Positions 44,746 to 56,515 of a DNA stretch of 64,000 bases are shown piece after piece. Source of the stretch: Zanthoxylum bungeanum (lineage: Eukaryota > Streptophyta > Magnoliopsida > Sapindales > Rutaceae); NCBI GenBank assembly GCA_019454045.1, contig SKCR01033646.1:186001-250000 (forward strand), written 5' to 3'. The number at the start of each line of letters is the position of its first letter. The first letter of the stretch is position 1. Both the position numbers and the translations under genes were made by a program. Below the pieces are notes generated by a model. It worked only from the letters and a program-made list of their open reading frames with translations, had not been told where the DNA came from and searched no databases.

Positions 44746-45075
44746 TATCATTGCTCTAATAATAATAATAAAAAAATGAAAAATTACTCCACATTTTAAG
44801 CATAAGGTGAGGAGGTGGGGTATCACTAGGCTAGTTTTATTTAATTTTGAAAGATTGAAAGTTGACTCCAACAAGTTTGATTCAAAGACATAATGAGTCC
44901 AATTCCATCCCCTATAATTGAATATTTTAGATAATTGAGCTTAGAATGTGCTTCAAGCTAACTTAAATGAATTTGCATTTATAACTTCAATAGTTCGGTT
45001 TATTATTTCAAAAAAAAAAATAAAAAAAATAGCTCGATTAAAAAAATAATAATAATTAGGGTAAACAGTCCTTAA
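44746..45075. other. Intergenic, no gene seen
   Basis: AT-rich with an (AAT)n tract near 44757 and A-runs near 45010. Nothing recognised. Confidence 0.5.
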
Positions 45076-45240
45076 GGAGTATGTCTTGGTGGTAAATGAT
45101 TTATGATTTGATTGTCAAGTCTTTGATTCGAATCCAGTTGGTACATTTCTTATAAGAGCATGAGACAGTTGATGGTTTTACAAATTCTGTTTAATATTGG
45201 ATAAAGTGGTTTGGCGTTTCCAAAGTTTCCAAAAAAAATT
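45076..45240 (+). mobile_element. SINE-like element, copy 3
   Basis: GGTGGTAAATGATTTATGA (A-box region), TTTGATTCGAATCCAGTTGG (B-box), CATTTCTTATAAGAGCATGA and GTGGTTTGGCG...TTTCC. The best-preserved 5' part of the four copies. Confidence 0.7.
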
Positions 45241-45484
45241 AGGTTAAACCTAAATTATGCTAATGATGTGTTAAACAGAAGTCTCTAAAAAAAAAACTCA
45301 TTAAATAAACTTAGAGAAAATTATCAATAAATGCCAAGAATAAAGAAAAAAAAATGAATTGATATAATTTTTTTCTTTTTAATTATAGGAAAATATCGAG
45401 AAATACTTATCCCAATTTCGTAACTGTTTTTATATTGAGCGGCAAATTCTGTTGGTTAAGCATTTCTTGGGATGGCAGATACGA

Positions 45485-47455
45485 ATGGCTCTAACTAGAA
45501 AAGTTCCTACTCCCATCTCTTCCATTTCACTGTGTCCTCTTCCCGCGAAAATCTTACCGTTGGATTTGGCGACGGTATCCTTATTTGAATTTCCCGCGCC
45601 CCTGTTTAAATTTCTCAAACAATTATCATCTTTCTCTTCCTCATCGCTTTTATATTCAAACGATGAGAGCCTCTACCATCGTAGCTTCGATCCCGACTCT
45701 TATTACGGTACCCTTATCGATAATTCGACCCACAAGAAGCACTTGAATCAAATTCATGCCCGTTTAATAGTCTCCGGATTGCAGGAGAGCGGGTTCTTGA
45801 TCACGAAACTCGTTAACTCGAGCTCAAGTAAAGGAGAAGTTAGATATGCAAGTAAAGTGTTTGACGAATTTCCTGAACCAGATGTGTTTTTGTGGAATGC
45901 CATTATTAGATGTTATTCGAGACACAATTTGTTTGTTGAAACGCTTGAAGCGTATTCAAGAATGCAAGTGTTGTGGGTGAGCCCCGATGGCTTCACTCTC
46001 CCTCTTGTGCTCAAAGCTTGCGGTGGCTTGCCGTCGCTTGAAATGGGTCGACGAGTACATGGGCAAATATTTAGGCTTGGGTTCGAATCTTATGTGTTTG
46101 TGCAGAATGGTCTTGTTGCATTTTATGCCAGATGCGGGCAGATTGCTCGTTCTAGGACTGTATTTGATGGGTTGTTTGATAGAACAATTGTTTCTTGGAC
46201 TTCTATTATATCTGGTTACGCACAGAATGATCTGCCTTTGGAAGCTTTGAGGATTTTTAGTCAAATGAGGAAAATGGATATGGAACCGGACTGGATTGCT
46301 CTTGTGAGTGTTTTAAGGTCTTACACTGATGTAGAGGATTTGGAACAAGGGAAAACTGTTCATGGTCTTGTGATTAAGTTAGGTCTTGAACGTGAACCTG
46401 ATTTGCTTATTTCACTTACAGCCTTGTATGCTAAATGCGGGCGAGTGGTGGTTGCTAGATCATTGTTTGATCAGATGAAGATACCAAATTTGATTTTGTG
46501 GAATGCCATGATTTCTGGTTATGCAAAAAATGGCTATTCTGAGGAAGCTATAGAGCTATTCCATGAGATGATCTACAAGAATATTAGGACGGATTCTATC
46601 ACTGTTAGCTCTGCAATCTTAGCTTGCGCGCAAGTGGGATCTCTTGCGTTAGCTAAGTGGATGGATGATTATATAGGCAAAAGTGAATATAGAAACAATG
46701 TTATTGTTAACACAGCCCTCATTGATATGTATGCAAAATGTGGAAGCGTAGATTTGGCTCGAATGGTTTTTAATAGAACACTTGATAAAGATGTTGTCAT
46801 GTGGAGTGCCATGATTGTGGGATATGGATTGCATGGTCGAGGCCAAGAATCGATTGATCTTTTTCAATCGATGAAGCAAGCTGGTGTTCACCCGAATGAT
46901 GTCACCTTCGTTGGCCTCCTCACTGCATGCAATCATTCAGGTCTAGTAGAAGAAGGATGGGTACTATTTCACCGAATGAGAGACCATGGAATTGAGCCTC
47001 GCCACCAGCATTATGCTTGTGTTGTTGATCTCCTTGGTCGTGCAGGTTGTTTGAATCAAGCTTTTAAGTTTATTATGAACATGCCAATTGAACCGGGGAT
47101 GTCTGTGTGGGGTGCACTACTAAGTGCTTGCAAGATCCATCGCCATGTAGCACTGGGAGAATATGCTGCAGATCGTCTATTCTCATTGGACCCATATAAT
47201 AAAGGGGGTTATGTTCAGCTGTCAAATCTCTATGCCTCAGCTCGCTTGTGGGATCGTGTTGCAAAGGTGCGAGTATTGATGAGGGAAAAGGGACTGACGA
47301 AGGACCTGGGATATAGCTGGATTGAGCTTCAAGCATTCCTAGTTGGAGACAAGTCACACCCAAGATCTAAGGAGATTCTTGAGGAAGTTGAGGTATTAGA
47401 GAGAGAGATAAAGGAAGCTGGATTTGTCCCAGGTACAGAATCTGTACTGCACTAA
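45485..47455 (+). CDS. MEF22: PLS-class PPR protein, E/E+ type, MEF22-like without DYW domain
   Basis: A single exon, 656 residues from ATG 45485 (MALTRKVPTP), the first in-frame ATG. The N-terminus looks like an organelle targeting peptide (basic, Ser/Leu-rich). About 12-14 PPR motifs follow (NQIHARLIVSGL, FLWNAIIRCYSRHN, FVQNGLVAFYARCG, VSWTSIISGYAQND, ILWNAMISGYAKNG, NTALIDMYAKCG, VMWSAMIVGYGLHG), then the E motif (WGALLSACKIHRHVALGEYA) and the E+ part (FLVGDKSHPRSKEI). It most resembles Arabidopsis MEF22 (At3g12770; recalled), an RNA editing factor of mitochondria. MEF22 has a DYW deaminase domain; here the protein stops (TESVLH, then TAA) just where DYW would start, and no DYW motif (HxE, CxxC) is visible downstream. 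If active it would need a separate deaminase partner. Confidence 0.85.
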   Translation: MALTRKVPTPISSISLCPLPAKILPLDLATVSLFEFPAPLFKFLKQLSSFSSSSLLYSNDESLYHRSFDPDSYYGTLIDNSTHKKHLNQIHARLIVSGLQESGFLITKLVNSSSSKGEVRYASKVFDEFPEPDVFLWNAIIRCYSRHNLFVETLEAYSRMQVLWVSPDGFTLPLVLKACGGLPSLEMGRRVHGQIFRLGFESYVFVQNGLVAFYARCGQIARSRTVFDGLFDRTIVSWTSIISGYAQNDLPLEALRIFSQMRKMDMEPDWIALVSVLRSYTDVEDLEQGKTVHGLVIKLGLEREPDLLISLTALYAKCGRVVVARSLFDQMKIPNLILWNAMISGYAKNGYSEEAIELFHEMIYKNIRTDSITVSSAILACAQVGSLALAKWMDDYIGKSEYRNNVIVNTALIDMYAKCGSVDLARMVFNRTLDKDVVMWSAMIVGYGLHGRGQESIDLFQSMKQAGVHPNDVTFVGLLTACNHSGLVEEGWVLFHRMRDHGIEPRHQHYACVVDLLGRAGCLNQAFKFIMNMPIEPGMSVWGALLSACKIHRHVALGEYAADRLFSLDPYNKGGYVQLSNLYASARLWDRVAKVRVLMREKGLTKDLGYSWIELQAFLVGDKSHPRSKEILEEVEVLEREIKEAGFVPGTESVLH

Positions 47456-49349
47456 TAACTTAGAAAGTCACAATTGTGCCATGTAGTAAAGTCACAATTG
47501 CTGATCTTGATCTTTAAGTGATGTTGGTTCTCCATTTTTCTTGAACTCAAAATAGGCCATGGTGGGAATTAGACATTGTTCCTGTCACAATAACATCAAT
47601 ATACGTAGTGTTATGCCATAACCTAGTTATGATACCTTTCAAATGACTCCTTGCTACATTCAGCTACGATCAAATCAGCAAGCAGAGTGTTAGGCTTTTG
47701 AATTTTCAACACAGACTCCCCCACAGAGGGGTCGGTAATTGCTGGGTCCGGTCTATGATACCCGTTCGAGTATCATTTCAAATGAATAGACCAGTGCTAT
47801 TTTCAAGGAACCTAATGGCTCGAATGAAGCCGGAAGCAAAAACAGCACCAATACAAAGAACTTGAAGGTTTTGACAAAAGGCCACAGTGCATCTGAGAGT
47901 ACATAATTTGGTAAAAATCTGGGCAGAGAATGGTGTTATTAGGTCTAGTACAATAGGCGTATGGAGATAGTATATCATGTTTCGGATGTATATGTCATCT
48001 CTCTCACAGCAGTTGGGTCCCACAAGGCCGGTTCTTAAAATGTGAGCTTTTGCAGTAACTGGCAGAACCGGACGAGCCACAAGCCCTCCTGGGGGTTTAG
48101 GCGTTTAGCTTCTGATTTTATTAACAGAAAGTACATTGCTTGCCCTTTTTCCAAAACCTGGCACAAATTGGTTCATTACCTTACCGGCATCAAAAGGCTG
48201 TAAAGCAACGATCTCCTCTCCAACTCCTCTTCTAGTTTGAAAATTTCTTTGTAGCATTATTGCTTCAAGTTAACTTGCAATTTCACTCAAAAAAAAATTC
48301 ATTTTTTTCTTTTTTCATATTTTTGTTTACCCCATTTGTACGTAATGATACTTGGTTTACATATACGAAGTTACTTGTAAGGAATGAATTGACTACAAGT
48401 CTTTAATTCGACCTCTTTCCCTTGGACTTTTTTTCCCCCTTTTGAGAAATGAAATACATGATACATTCATAAGAAGAAATTAACGGAGGAAAATATTCAA
48501 TCCTCTTCCCCTTCGACTTTGAAATTTGAACTTGTGATCTAGCAATATATCGTCAAAATTGTGATCAACAATAAGCTATATACTGGTTTGAAAATGTTCA
48601 AATCAAGAACAAGAAAGAAGGCGGCAATAGAAAATCACCTAGTAATCGGGTAGTAGATTACTAAATTATAAGGAAGATGTATGAGTCTTTTTTTTTTTTT
48701 TTTTTGTTGCAAATATTAGAAGTCAATCATGCTCAATTCTGAACCAAAACATCTAAATTATATATATGTTAGCAGAGAATTGATTTAAAAGATTTTTATG
48801 ATTGTATTAAATTTGTAATTTTAGTATCAACCTATTAGACTTGATTTGTAAACTAGCAATATTCGCATCCTTACTTGAATGATTTTAATGATTTTTTGCT
48901 TATTTGGTTGCTAAGTTCTGAACTCAATTTCAGGTATTTTTGTTAAGAGCAATCAGAAATTTTAAATATTCCGTTTAAATTTAGATTATAAAAACATGAG
49001 GTAAGAATCGAGGTGTGTACATCTAGTTATTATTAAACAGATTGGCTACCATTCCCTTTCATGTATTTTTCTATATCAAATACAATTTATAGAAGAAAAA
49101 AAATACTTTAAAAAAAAAAAAAAAAAAAAAAAAAAGGAAAAGAATGGTGTTTTATCACTTTATTAATGGCTAATGCAAGTTAGTTAATATCGGAAACAAT
49201 ATAGATATGCCACATTTTCCTTTGCAAATTCAAAACGCTGTCGTTTTCTTTTCATGATTCTGCAAAGGCATTGCCTTGTTGCAACAAGGAATTAATACGT
49301 AAAAAAAAAAGAAGAAAAAGGAAAGATGAATAATAAAGGCCATAATGAA
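47456..49349. other. Intergenic between PPR and EF-hand genes
   Basis: The first part is the 3' UTR of the PPR gene. A 100-codon minus frame (47778-48080) starts at ATG, is somewhat Cys- and Ile-rich, and has no motif I recognise; it could be a fragment but I do not call it. 48.29-49.34 kb is AT-rich with long A/T runs (48692-48705, 49110-49135). Confidence 0.4.
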
Positions 49350-49724
49350 TCATGATTCATGATCAAAACCAGCGTGCTTGAGCTCTTCATCTAAGGCATC
49401 TTGAAGCCAGAACAGAGATTCCTCCATCAACTGAGGACTCAATCTGAACATCAAAACGCAAAACTCCATCTGGTTCAACGCACCATCACCATCAATATCA
49501 CCTTCTTTAACCATGCTGGCCAGCTCATCGTCTCTCAAATCCTGTAACCCTAAAACAGCAGCGTTTTGCTTCAAGCTCTCCGTTGTAATGACCCTCTTGT
49601 CCTTGTCCATCAGCATCTGAAACCCATTACACAGCTCGTTTATAAGCCCCTCACCGCCCAATTTGTCAGCCATCACAGGCAACAGATCCTCAAAATCAAC
49701 CTTCCTCTTAATCCCTGAAGCCAT
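49350..49724 (-). CDS. Small EF-hand protein, PBP1/KIC type
   Basis: 124 residues, single exon; start at ATG 49724 (MASGIKRKVDFEDLLPVMA). The open frame extends upstream to 49760, but the family begins at this point. Motifs: LGGEGLINELCNGFQMLMD, then one canonical EF-hand loop DIDGDGALNQME with D1, D3, D5, G6 and E12 all present, then FCVLMFRLSPQLMEESLFW. A first loop-like segment (DKDKRVITTES) is degenerate. This fits the PBP1/KIC group, which have one functional EF-hand and bind PINOID or the kinesin KCBP in a calcium-dependent way (recalled). Likely cytosolic calcium sensor. It faces away from the B-box gene 6 kb to the right. Confidence 0.88.
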   Translation of the reverse strand: MASGIKRKVDFEDLLPVMADKLGGEGLINELCNGFQMLMDKDKRVITTESLKQNAAVLGLQDLRDDELASMVKEGDIDGDGALNQMEFCVLMFRLSPQLMEESLFWLQDALDEELKHAGFDHES

Positions 49725-49811
49725 ATATATTTTCCGATGAATGATGAAAAACAAAAACAAAACCTTATTAAATCTTTTAGAGATTGTTTGAGGACATGGG
49801 CATTGAGTGTG

Positions 49812-49832
49812 TATATATATATATATATTGAA
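49812..49832 (-). promoter_or_regulatory. TATA-rich tract upstream of the EF-hand gene
   Basis: (TA)n at about 49813-49829, some 90 bp upstream of the start codon on the minus strand. A plausible TATA box, but the tract is also a simple repeat. Confidence 0.4.
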
Positions 49833-51720
49833 GAGAGGATTTTCTAGGAAAGAGGAGGAGACGTGGTTACCTTATGGATGACAGAAGAGGAACAGATAAT
49901 TGCCTATGCAAGCCTCTGCTATTGCCTCACTCTTTCGTAGAAATCTGTCAGGGTTATTGTTGTCATTTAGTATTATGCTAGCCTTATATTTTTTTTTTGT
50001 TCTTTTGAGGCTTTGACTTTATCCTTACTGGCCAGAGGGTTGGAATCCGAGGGGCAATTTCTTATATTTTTTACTTTTCCTAGATGGACGAAGGTTGGTA
50101 TATAATTTTAAATCGGTTCACATCACCCCTCCCCTCAACGCGAGGGAAATATTCAACAACATAGTGGCGGTGCCACTTGAGTCACGTGGGATATAAATAT
50201 ATCCATCAATAATTAAGGTGGCTTATGATATGACTACGGTGCCCTACTAAGAAAGTTCTATCCATTGGTACCCACGTGGTAAGAGAGAGCGTTCTAATTT
50301 TATCGCACTTCCAAAAAAAAAAAAAAAATTTTGCGCTAAGCTAATTAATTAATCAAGTCTTTAGAAGATTTTATATGATTTTGTTTGCAATTAATCTTTT
50401 GTTCTTATGATAAAAAGCGATCCTTCTGCACCCCATGCAGAATTTACATTTAAGCTTATATTCTAATTAAGTAACGTTTGTTAAGTAAATGAGTTTGAGC
50501 CTCCATCTATTTAAAAAGCTTAATTTTCATATTATATATTTAGGTGCCCATAAATTAACCTGCATTTAAGGATACATGTCTTCTTCATCACACTTCTTTA
50601 GTGGAACTATTGTAAACAATCAGTGATCCATCGAAAAGATGACACATGTCACTGTATTACCGTACTAGTAGACATGAGAAGTTAGAGATCATCTCAAAAA
50701 CTTAAGTAACTTCGGAAGAGAACCTGACCATGGAATAAGCTAACTTGTAAGCCCTCCGGATTGAACTGATGTTTGACTCTGTAGTGACTTGACTCCAAAG
50801 TTATTTGATTTAATATGACTTCACTTCAAACAAAATTTCAAATCGGACTGAACCAAATCTGGAATTGCTTCACACCGGAAATACTAAAATCACATCGAAA
50901 GCTCTCCGAACTTAAAACTGGAACACCCTGGAATGTTCCGGAGTAACTCATAATACTCCAAAAAATATGATGTCAGATATATAGATATATATACATGTGT
51001 GTGTGAGAGAGAAAAAATATGATGTATCCACTTACCTCAGCATGGGAGATTTATTTAGCATGCATATTGATAGGTGTAATGTCACATAATGTTCCAAAAT
51101 ATATTATGAGAGGTGTAAATCATACAGACCAGTAATCATCTCATCATTGAACACATGGGGGGGGGGGTAAGAGAAAAAGCTTTTGGATAAATTTGAGAGA
51201 ATATGTACACAAAAAACAATACATCATAATTAAAAATTTAAAACGCAAACACAAAGATAGAGAATGAAGGTTTTGAAAAACAATATACAACATTTGTATA
51301 GGCCCCAAACAATGGAAGAGCAACCCGTGAAAGCCTAGAATACGACTTCGACGACTTTAGATCAGCCAAGGCTCAACAAATTGAAAATAACTAACACAAT
51401 TCATCTTGAATATCATTTTGGCCACACACAATATATAAGAATATGGAAATGTGAATATATGTATGTATGTATGTATGTGAGACAAAAAGGTGACAAATAA
51501 TTGATAATTTGTGTTAAAATTACTTTTAAATACAAAATCAATCACAAATAATTGATCATTGCGTTAAAATTATTTTTAAATTGCAAAGTACTTGTATTTT
51601 ATGATTAATTTTTATCATTTTTTCCTCTTCCCTTTGTACAAATATCAATACTCATTTATGTAATTTTAGAGATCATTTTATCACATTTTTATTATGATTT
51701 TATACGATTATCATTGCTTT

Positions 51721-51725
<5 letters not shown>
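49833..51725. other. Intergenic, no gene seen
   Basis: AT-rich. GTATGTATGTATGTATGTATG at 51459-51479 is a tetranucleotide repeat; a G-run lies at 51161-51168. Minus frame 51357-51545 is low-complexity. No gene supported. Confidence 0.5.

Positions 51726-51791
<66 letters not shown>
51726..51791. repeat. (TA)n microsatellite
   Basis: About 33 uninterrupted TA units. Confidence 0.95.
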
Positions 51792-51794
<3 letters not shown>

Positions 51795-52845
51795 TGTAGA
51801 ATTATGACCGAAGGCCGGGAAAAAGCGGTAAGATTTCGTACCTCTCAATTGGTTTTTATACTTGATTCTTTAAGGTCCAATTCTGATATAGGCCGAAAAA
51901 TAAATGCTTAATGGCTCGAGTTTGCTTTGCTTTGCTTTAAGACCAATAAAAGCTTCTTACAAAATTAACACTCTGAAACATAAATTATAAACTTTTTAAA
52001 AAAAAAAAAAAAATCAATTTATAGTTCTTTTTCTTCTAAATTTTTTTCTCCATTTCTCTGCTTTTTAAACATTTTTGTTGATCTTTTTCTTTCTCATTTT
52101 TTTTTTTTTTTTTTTTGCTTAGAATGCCCATCCCATTTTCTAGAGTTCTTCATTCGTTCTAATGGTCTCACTCTTTTTCATGTGAGTGAAAGTTTTTCTT
52201 TCTTATTATTGACATATATTCGTTGTTGGATTCATGTTGAATATTTATCAAGTGTCATGCTGACATGTAAAATTATATGTGAATACACATGTCACTATGC
52301 ATGCTAAAGTAAGTTTGCATGTTAAGTTAAGTGGATTGTCATTAAAACTCACTAATTTTGGATTGTGGTGTGTGACCTGATGTACTCCATAATATTGTTA
52401 TAGGGGTCGAAGTACCTCAATTCTATTTCCTTGTTAATTCATGGATTCCGGATTTAGACCTCTACGGAGTAGGTTGACTTCATAATGAATTTATCTTGCA
52501 GTTGATCTTAGAGTGACGTCATTCCAGAGTGATGTCTCTCCGGAATCATGTTTGAGTTTCAATTCTATTAAGAAAAATTATTGAAAATGATTCAATAAAA
52601 TAACAACACATGACTAATAGAGTACGGCTAAAATTAGACGGATACAGTCACAACCGCATTCACAATACTAGTCTACCACTATGCGTGTATGTGACGTGTA
52701 AGCCCAAATCCCACCGCCGCAGCCCACGTACCCGACAAGGCCAGAAGCTTGTGATAGACACCATTTTCAAATATGGAAGGAGAATGCAAGGTTGAAATTT
52801 GAATATTGGGAACCAAGATTTACAATGTTATGTGTCCACCGTGGA
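51792..52845. other. Intergenic, no gene seen
   Basis: Moderately AT-rich. The 61-codon plus frame at 52610-52795 is basic and less AT-rich but has no known domain. A short direct similarity of CATTCCAGAGTGATG-type at 52520 is seen. No gene supported. Confidence 0.45.
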
Positions 52846-54480
52846 TGCTTGAAAAATTATTATTTTATTTTTATAATTTTTAAAATAGAAGATTAATTTT
52901 AGATATATTTTAATTTTATAATTTTAAAATAAAAAAAATTAATTTTAGAGATATTTTAATTTTTTTAATTTTATAATTTTAAAATAAGAAATTAATTTTA
53001 GAGATATTTTAATTTTATAATTTAATATATTTTTATTATAATAGGTTTCTTATTTATTATTAATTAAATGAATATGTTTCTAATTTTTATCCGAGATTAT
53101 ATTTTTATATTGTAATAGTTTTCTTATTTTAATTATTAATTTAATAATAATAATTTATAAAGATATTTTAATATTATAATTTAATAATAAATATGAGATT
53201 CTATTTTTTATATCGTAATAAATTTCTTATTTTAATAATTTATTATTTTAATTTTATAATTTTAAAATAAGAAATTAATTTTAGAGATATTTTAATTTTA
53301 TAAAAAATTATTGTAGATATTAAGTGGCACGTATAAATTAATAGATTTCTTATTTTAATAGGAAAGTATGTTTTTATTTTATTATAGGTTTATAATTTTA
53401 CTTTTCAAAAATAAAATTAGGTTTAGAGATATTTTAATTTTATAATTTAATATATTTTTATTATAATAGGTTTCTTATTTAATAGTGAGCCGCCATGTGC
53501 CGCTATATGGAGGTTTAAAAATGTTTTACTTTTATAGATATATAGATAATAAAATTAATTTTATAGATATATTAATTTTGTAATTTAATGTATTGTAATT
53601 GTATTAGGTTTATTATTTAATAGATTTATTAATTTAATTATAAATTTAAAAAATTTAATAGTGAGCCTCTACGTGGCATGCAGAGGAGGCTTAAAAATAT
53701 TTAACTTATATATACAAGAGAGATTATAAAATGTCTTCTTATTATAATATGTTTCTTTATTTAATTTTATAACTTAATAACAATAAATTAAAATATTAAT
53801 TAAATTAATAGGTTTCTTACTTTAATAGTAAATTAGATTTTATATTGTAATAGGGTTCTTATTTTAATTTTATAATTCAATAATAAAAATAATTATAGAG
53901 ATTAGGTTAGTTGTAAATAATTTAATAGTATTTTTTTATTTTAATAGGATATTATAATATGTTTTCTTGGTATAATAGGATTCTTATAAATTTATAATAT
54001 GTATTTTTATTGAAATATAAATTTATAATATGTATTAAATTTATAATTTAATAATAATAAATAAAAATATTAATTAATGAAATTAATAATTTTATTATTT
54101 AAATAGTAAATTATGTTTTTATATTGTAATATGTTTCTTATGTTAATAATATATTATTTTATAATTTAATAATAAAAATAATTGTAGAGATATTTTAGTT
54201 TTATATTTTAATAATAAAAAATTAATTGTATAAATTAGGATAATTTTAGATAATTTAATAGTATTTTATTTTATTTTAATATGATATTATAATATGTTTC
54301 ATTGTTATAATATAATTCTTATAAAATTATAATATAATTTTTTTATTATAATATGAATTTTGTTTAATAGATTTATTAAATTAAATTTATTATAACTTTA
54401 ATATAAAAACGAATACGTGAAAAGGCTTATAAATATTTAATTTTTAAATAGATAGATAGATAGATAGATAGATTATTATT
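52846..54480. repeat. Extremely AT-rich block of reiterated modules
   Basis: Phrases such as GAGATATTTTAATTTTATAA and AATAGGTTTCTTATTTAAT recur many times in both exact and altered form. At irregular intervals a short GC-richer signature appears (ccgccatgtgccgc at 53489, cctctacgtggcatgc at 53667, aatacgtgaaaaggc at 54413), always followed by TTTAAAAAT or TATAAATATTTAA and then TATA(GA)TA. The same signatures recur at 60.19 and 60.55 kb. It ends with a (GATA)n tract near 54450-54472. No ORF. Looks like stacked copies of a decayed non-autonomous element. Confidence 0.6.
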
Positions 54481-54954
54481 ATGTAAGAATTAAGTTTTAC
54501 ATATCAATATTTTGAGTAGGCTGGACAAGTGATTGTTTGGGTTATATATATATATTTTTTTAACAGATTGTTTGGGTTAGTTTAATAAGGAAAAGATAAA
54601 TGTTAGTGAGTGTTTTTAGAGTATTTGTTAAAGATTCATTTCAGGAAAATTTTTATAAGAAAAAAAAATTAATATTTCGATAACTTTTTATATTTTTCAT
54701 AAAAATAATGTTAAATTTTTTCAAAAATAAATTTTTAATGAGTGTCATTAAGACACTCGTTAACGTGACCGTATGGAAAAATAGGATAAGCCCAAAACTA
54801 CAATATCTATTTCATTATGAGCCGCAGGAACATCGAAGATTTTTCTCATAACCAAAAGAGAGTGACATGCTCATTCCCTTCAAGCGCGTGTGTTTGATCT
54901 CCAAATCTTTATCTTTGTCAACAAACAACAAGCTGCAAATTATAAAGCGAAAAT
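54481..54954. other. AT-rich spacer
   Basis: Two copies of GATTGTTTGGGTTA near 54530 and 54567. Nothing else recognised. Confidence 0.45.
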
Positions 54955-55110
54955 CGCCGAATACTGGGGCCCACAGACCACGTAAGGAACAGTGGAACAC
55001 CATATCAGGTACGCAACACGTGGGTTATGGCCATTCCTTTGAACCAAATCAAGCCACGTAAGCGAATACGAATCGCCAACTGTCAAACCTCCACGATGAA
55101 GACACGTCAC
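54955..55110. promoter_or_regulatory. ACGT-motif cluster upstream of the B-box gene
   Basis: AACACGTGGG (CACGTG at 55017-55022) together with CCACGTAAG near 54979 and 55055 and GACACGTCACG near 55101. It lies 670-830 bp upstream of the ATG in sequence clearly less AT-rich than its flanks, so it may be conserved promoter. ACGT cores are bound by bZIP factors such as HY5. The regulatory role is inference. Confidence 0.45.
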
Positions 55111-55779
55111 GATCAAGTCAGAGGAGAAAAAATTACGAACTTGCGTTGAACTGAGGAACAGAGCCAAGGGGCCTAGCAAAACAGCATGTACGGTATGTAA
55201 TCACCACAGAAGAGCAGGAGCTTGCTCCCCTCACTAGCTGACACCTGGCAACATCTTTCACCACAAACTCTCAGCTTGAAAGCGTGTTCACGACTCTTCC
55301 CGCGAATCCCTTGGCCTTGGCTTGTTTCGCTTACTGTAATTGTTTTTGGAATGACAGATCCACCCCTATGTTAAAATAGTCTGTTTATAATATTTATCAA
55401 TTATATTCTATTGTTTTTATAATAACTAACATTTTTTAATCAAAAAATCAAAAAAATCTTTTTACATACACTGGAGCCCCGATCCCTTGCAAGTCGTGGC
55501 ATGAAATGGAACCAAGTACAGGTTCGTAGAAAACCCAGAGAGCAAACCAACCCATGATTCGATGAAGGTTAATTTCGTAATTTAATGTTGCTATAACTGA
55601 GTGCAAACGGCTCACCTCTTTTCCATCATCCCTCATTCACACTTCGATTTCTCTCATACTACAATCACGAGTGAGAAAATTCTAACAAACTAGAGAGAGG
55701 AAATTCCCGAGAAAGCGAAAGAGAAAATTCCAGAGAAAAGCACATCATAGTCCAAACAAAAAAAAAAAGAGAGAAGAAA
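55111..55779 (+). promoter_or_regulatory. Proximal promoter and 5' UTR of the B-box gene
   Basis: A GA-rich leader (55680-55779, AGAGAGAGGAAA and GAGAAAG runs) precedes the ATG. Minus frames 55448-55636 and 55665-56063 are antisense shadows. Confidence 0.4.
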
Positions 55780-56515
55780 ATGAAGAACTGCGAGCTCTGT
55801 AGCTTACAGGCAAGAACGTACTGCGAAGCGGACCAGGCGACCCTTTGCTGGGACTGCGACTCCAGGGTCCACGGAGCCAACTTTCTAGTGGCTAGACACT
55901 CGAGAACTCTTCTCTGCCACGAGTGCCGCTCGTTAACTCCTTGGAAAGCCTCCGGTGAGAAGCTCGGCCACACGGTTTCCGTCTGCGAGAGTTGCGTCAG
56001 CGGCCAAGAGGTAGAGAGTCCTGAAACTAACGGTGATGACGATGATGAGGAGGAGGAAGACATGGAGGAAGATGAAGCGGAGGGAGAGAATCATGTGGTG
56101 CCGTGGTCCACCTTGCCGGCTACGCCGCCGCCGGCGTGTGACTCTTCAAGTAGTGAAGATGTTTCCAATTCTGTTGACGTTTTTTCAGTGAAACGACGTC
56201 GTCTAGACGCTCTTCAATCTCAGGTCTTTATGTTTATCATCTAAAGTTCTTTAACGTTTTAGTTTCCTTGAATTTTGTTTTCATTGCCAAAACGGTGGAA
56301 TTTAATAGTTATTAATTTCGTTTTAGGATGATCAGAACGGATGTTCTTCTGAACGGAAGTACGGAACGGAGTTGTTGACGGTACAGGTGGCGTCTGTTGA
56401 CTCAGCGACTTCTTCGAAGGAGCGGGAAACGGTACCGTACCGCTTGAAATCCGCGGCGATTATTTTTGAATCGCGGAAGAGAATTCGCAATCAACGTGAT
56501 GAAGGAATTCAGTGA
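55780..56515 (+). CDS. Single B-box zinc finger protein (BBX28/29 type)
   Basis: Two exons, 55780-56223 and 56327-56515; the intron is GT..AG and phase 0; 210 residues. The first exon also reads on to a stop at 56244, but the splice restores a longer C-terminus. Residues 1-47 form one B-box with all Cys/Asp/His ligands visible (CELC, CEADQATLCWDCD, VHGANFLVARH). A vestigial second box follows (LLCHEC...CESC), then an acidic run of Asp/Glu (about 85-103) and a conserved C-terminal basic segment (FESRKRIRNQ). The pattern matches BBX28/BBX29, small single-box proteins that act with HY5 in light signalling (recalled). It probably lacks DNA-binding ability of its own and acts by protein interaction. 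Confidence 0.87.

Noticed and set aside
47778..48080. 100-codon minus ORF between the PPR and EF-hand genes
   Set aside because: It starts with ATG but has no recognisable domain, splice context or conserved motif; kept only as a note in the intergenic entry.
55665..56063. 132-codon minus ORF starting with a Ser run
   Set aside because: Antisense of the acidic GAT/GAG codons of the B-box gene.
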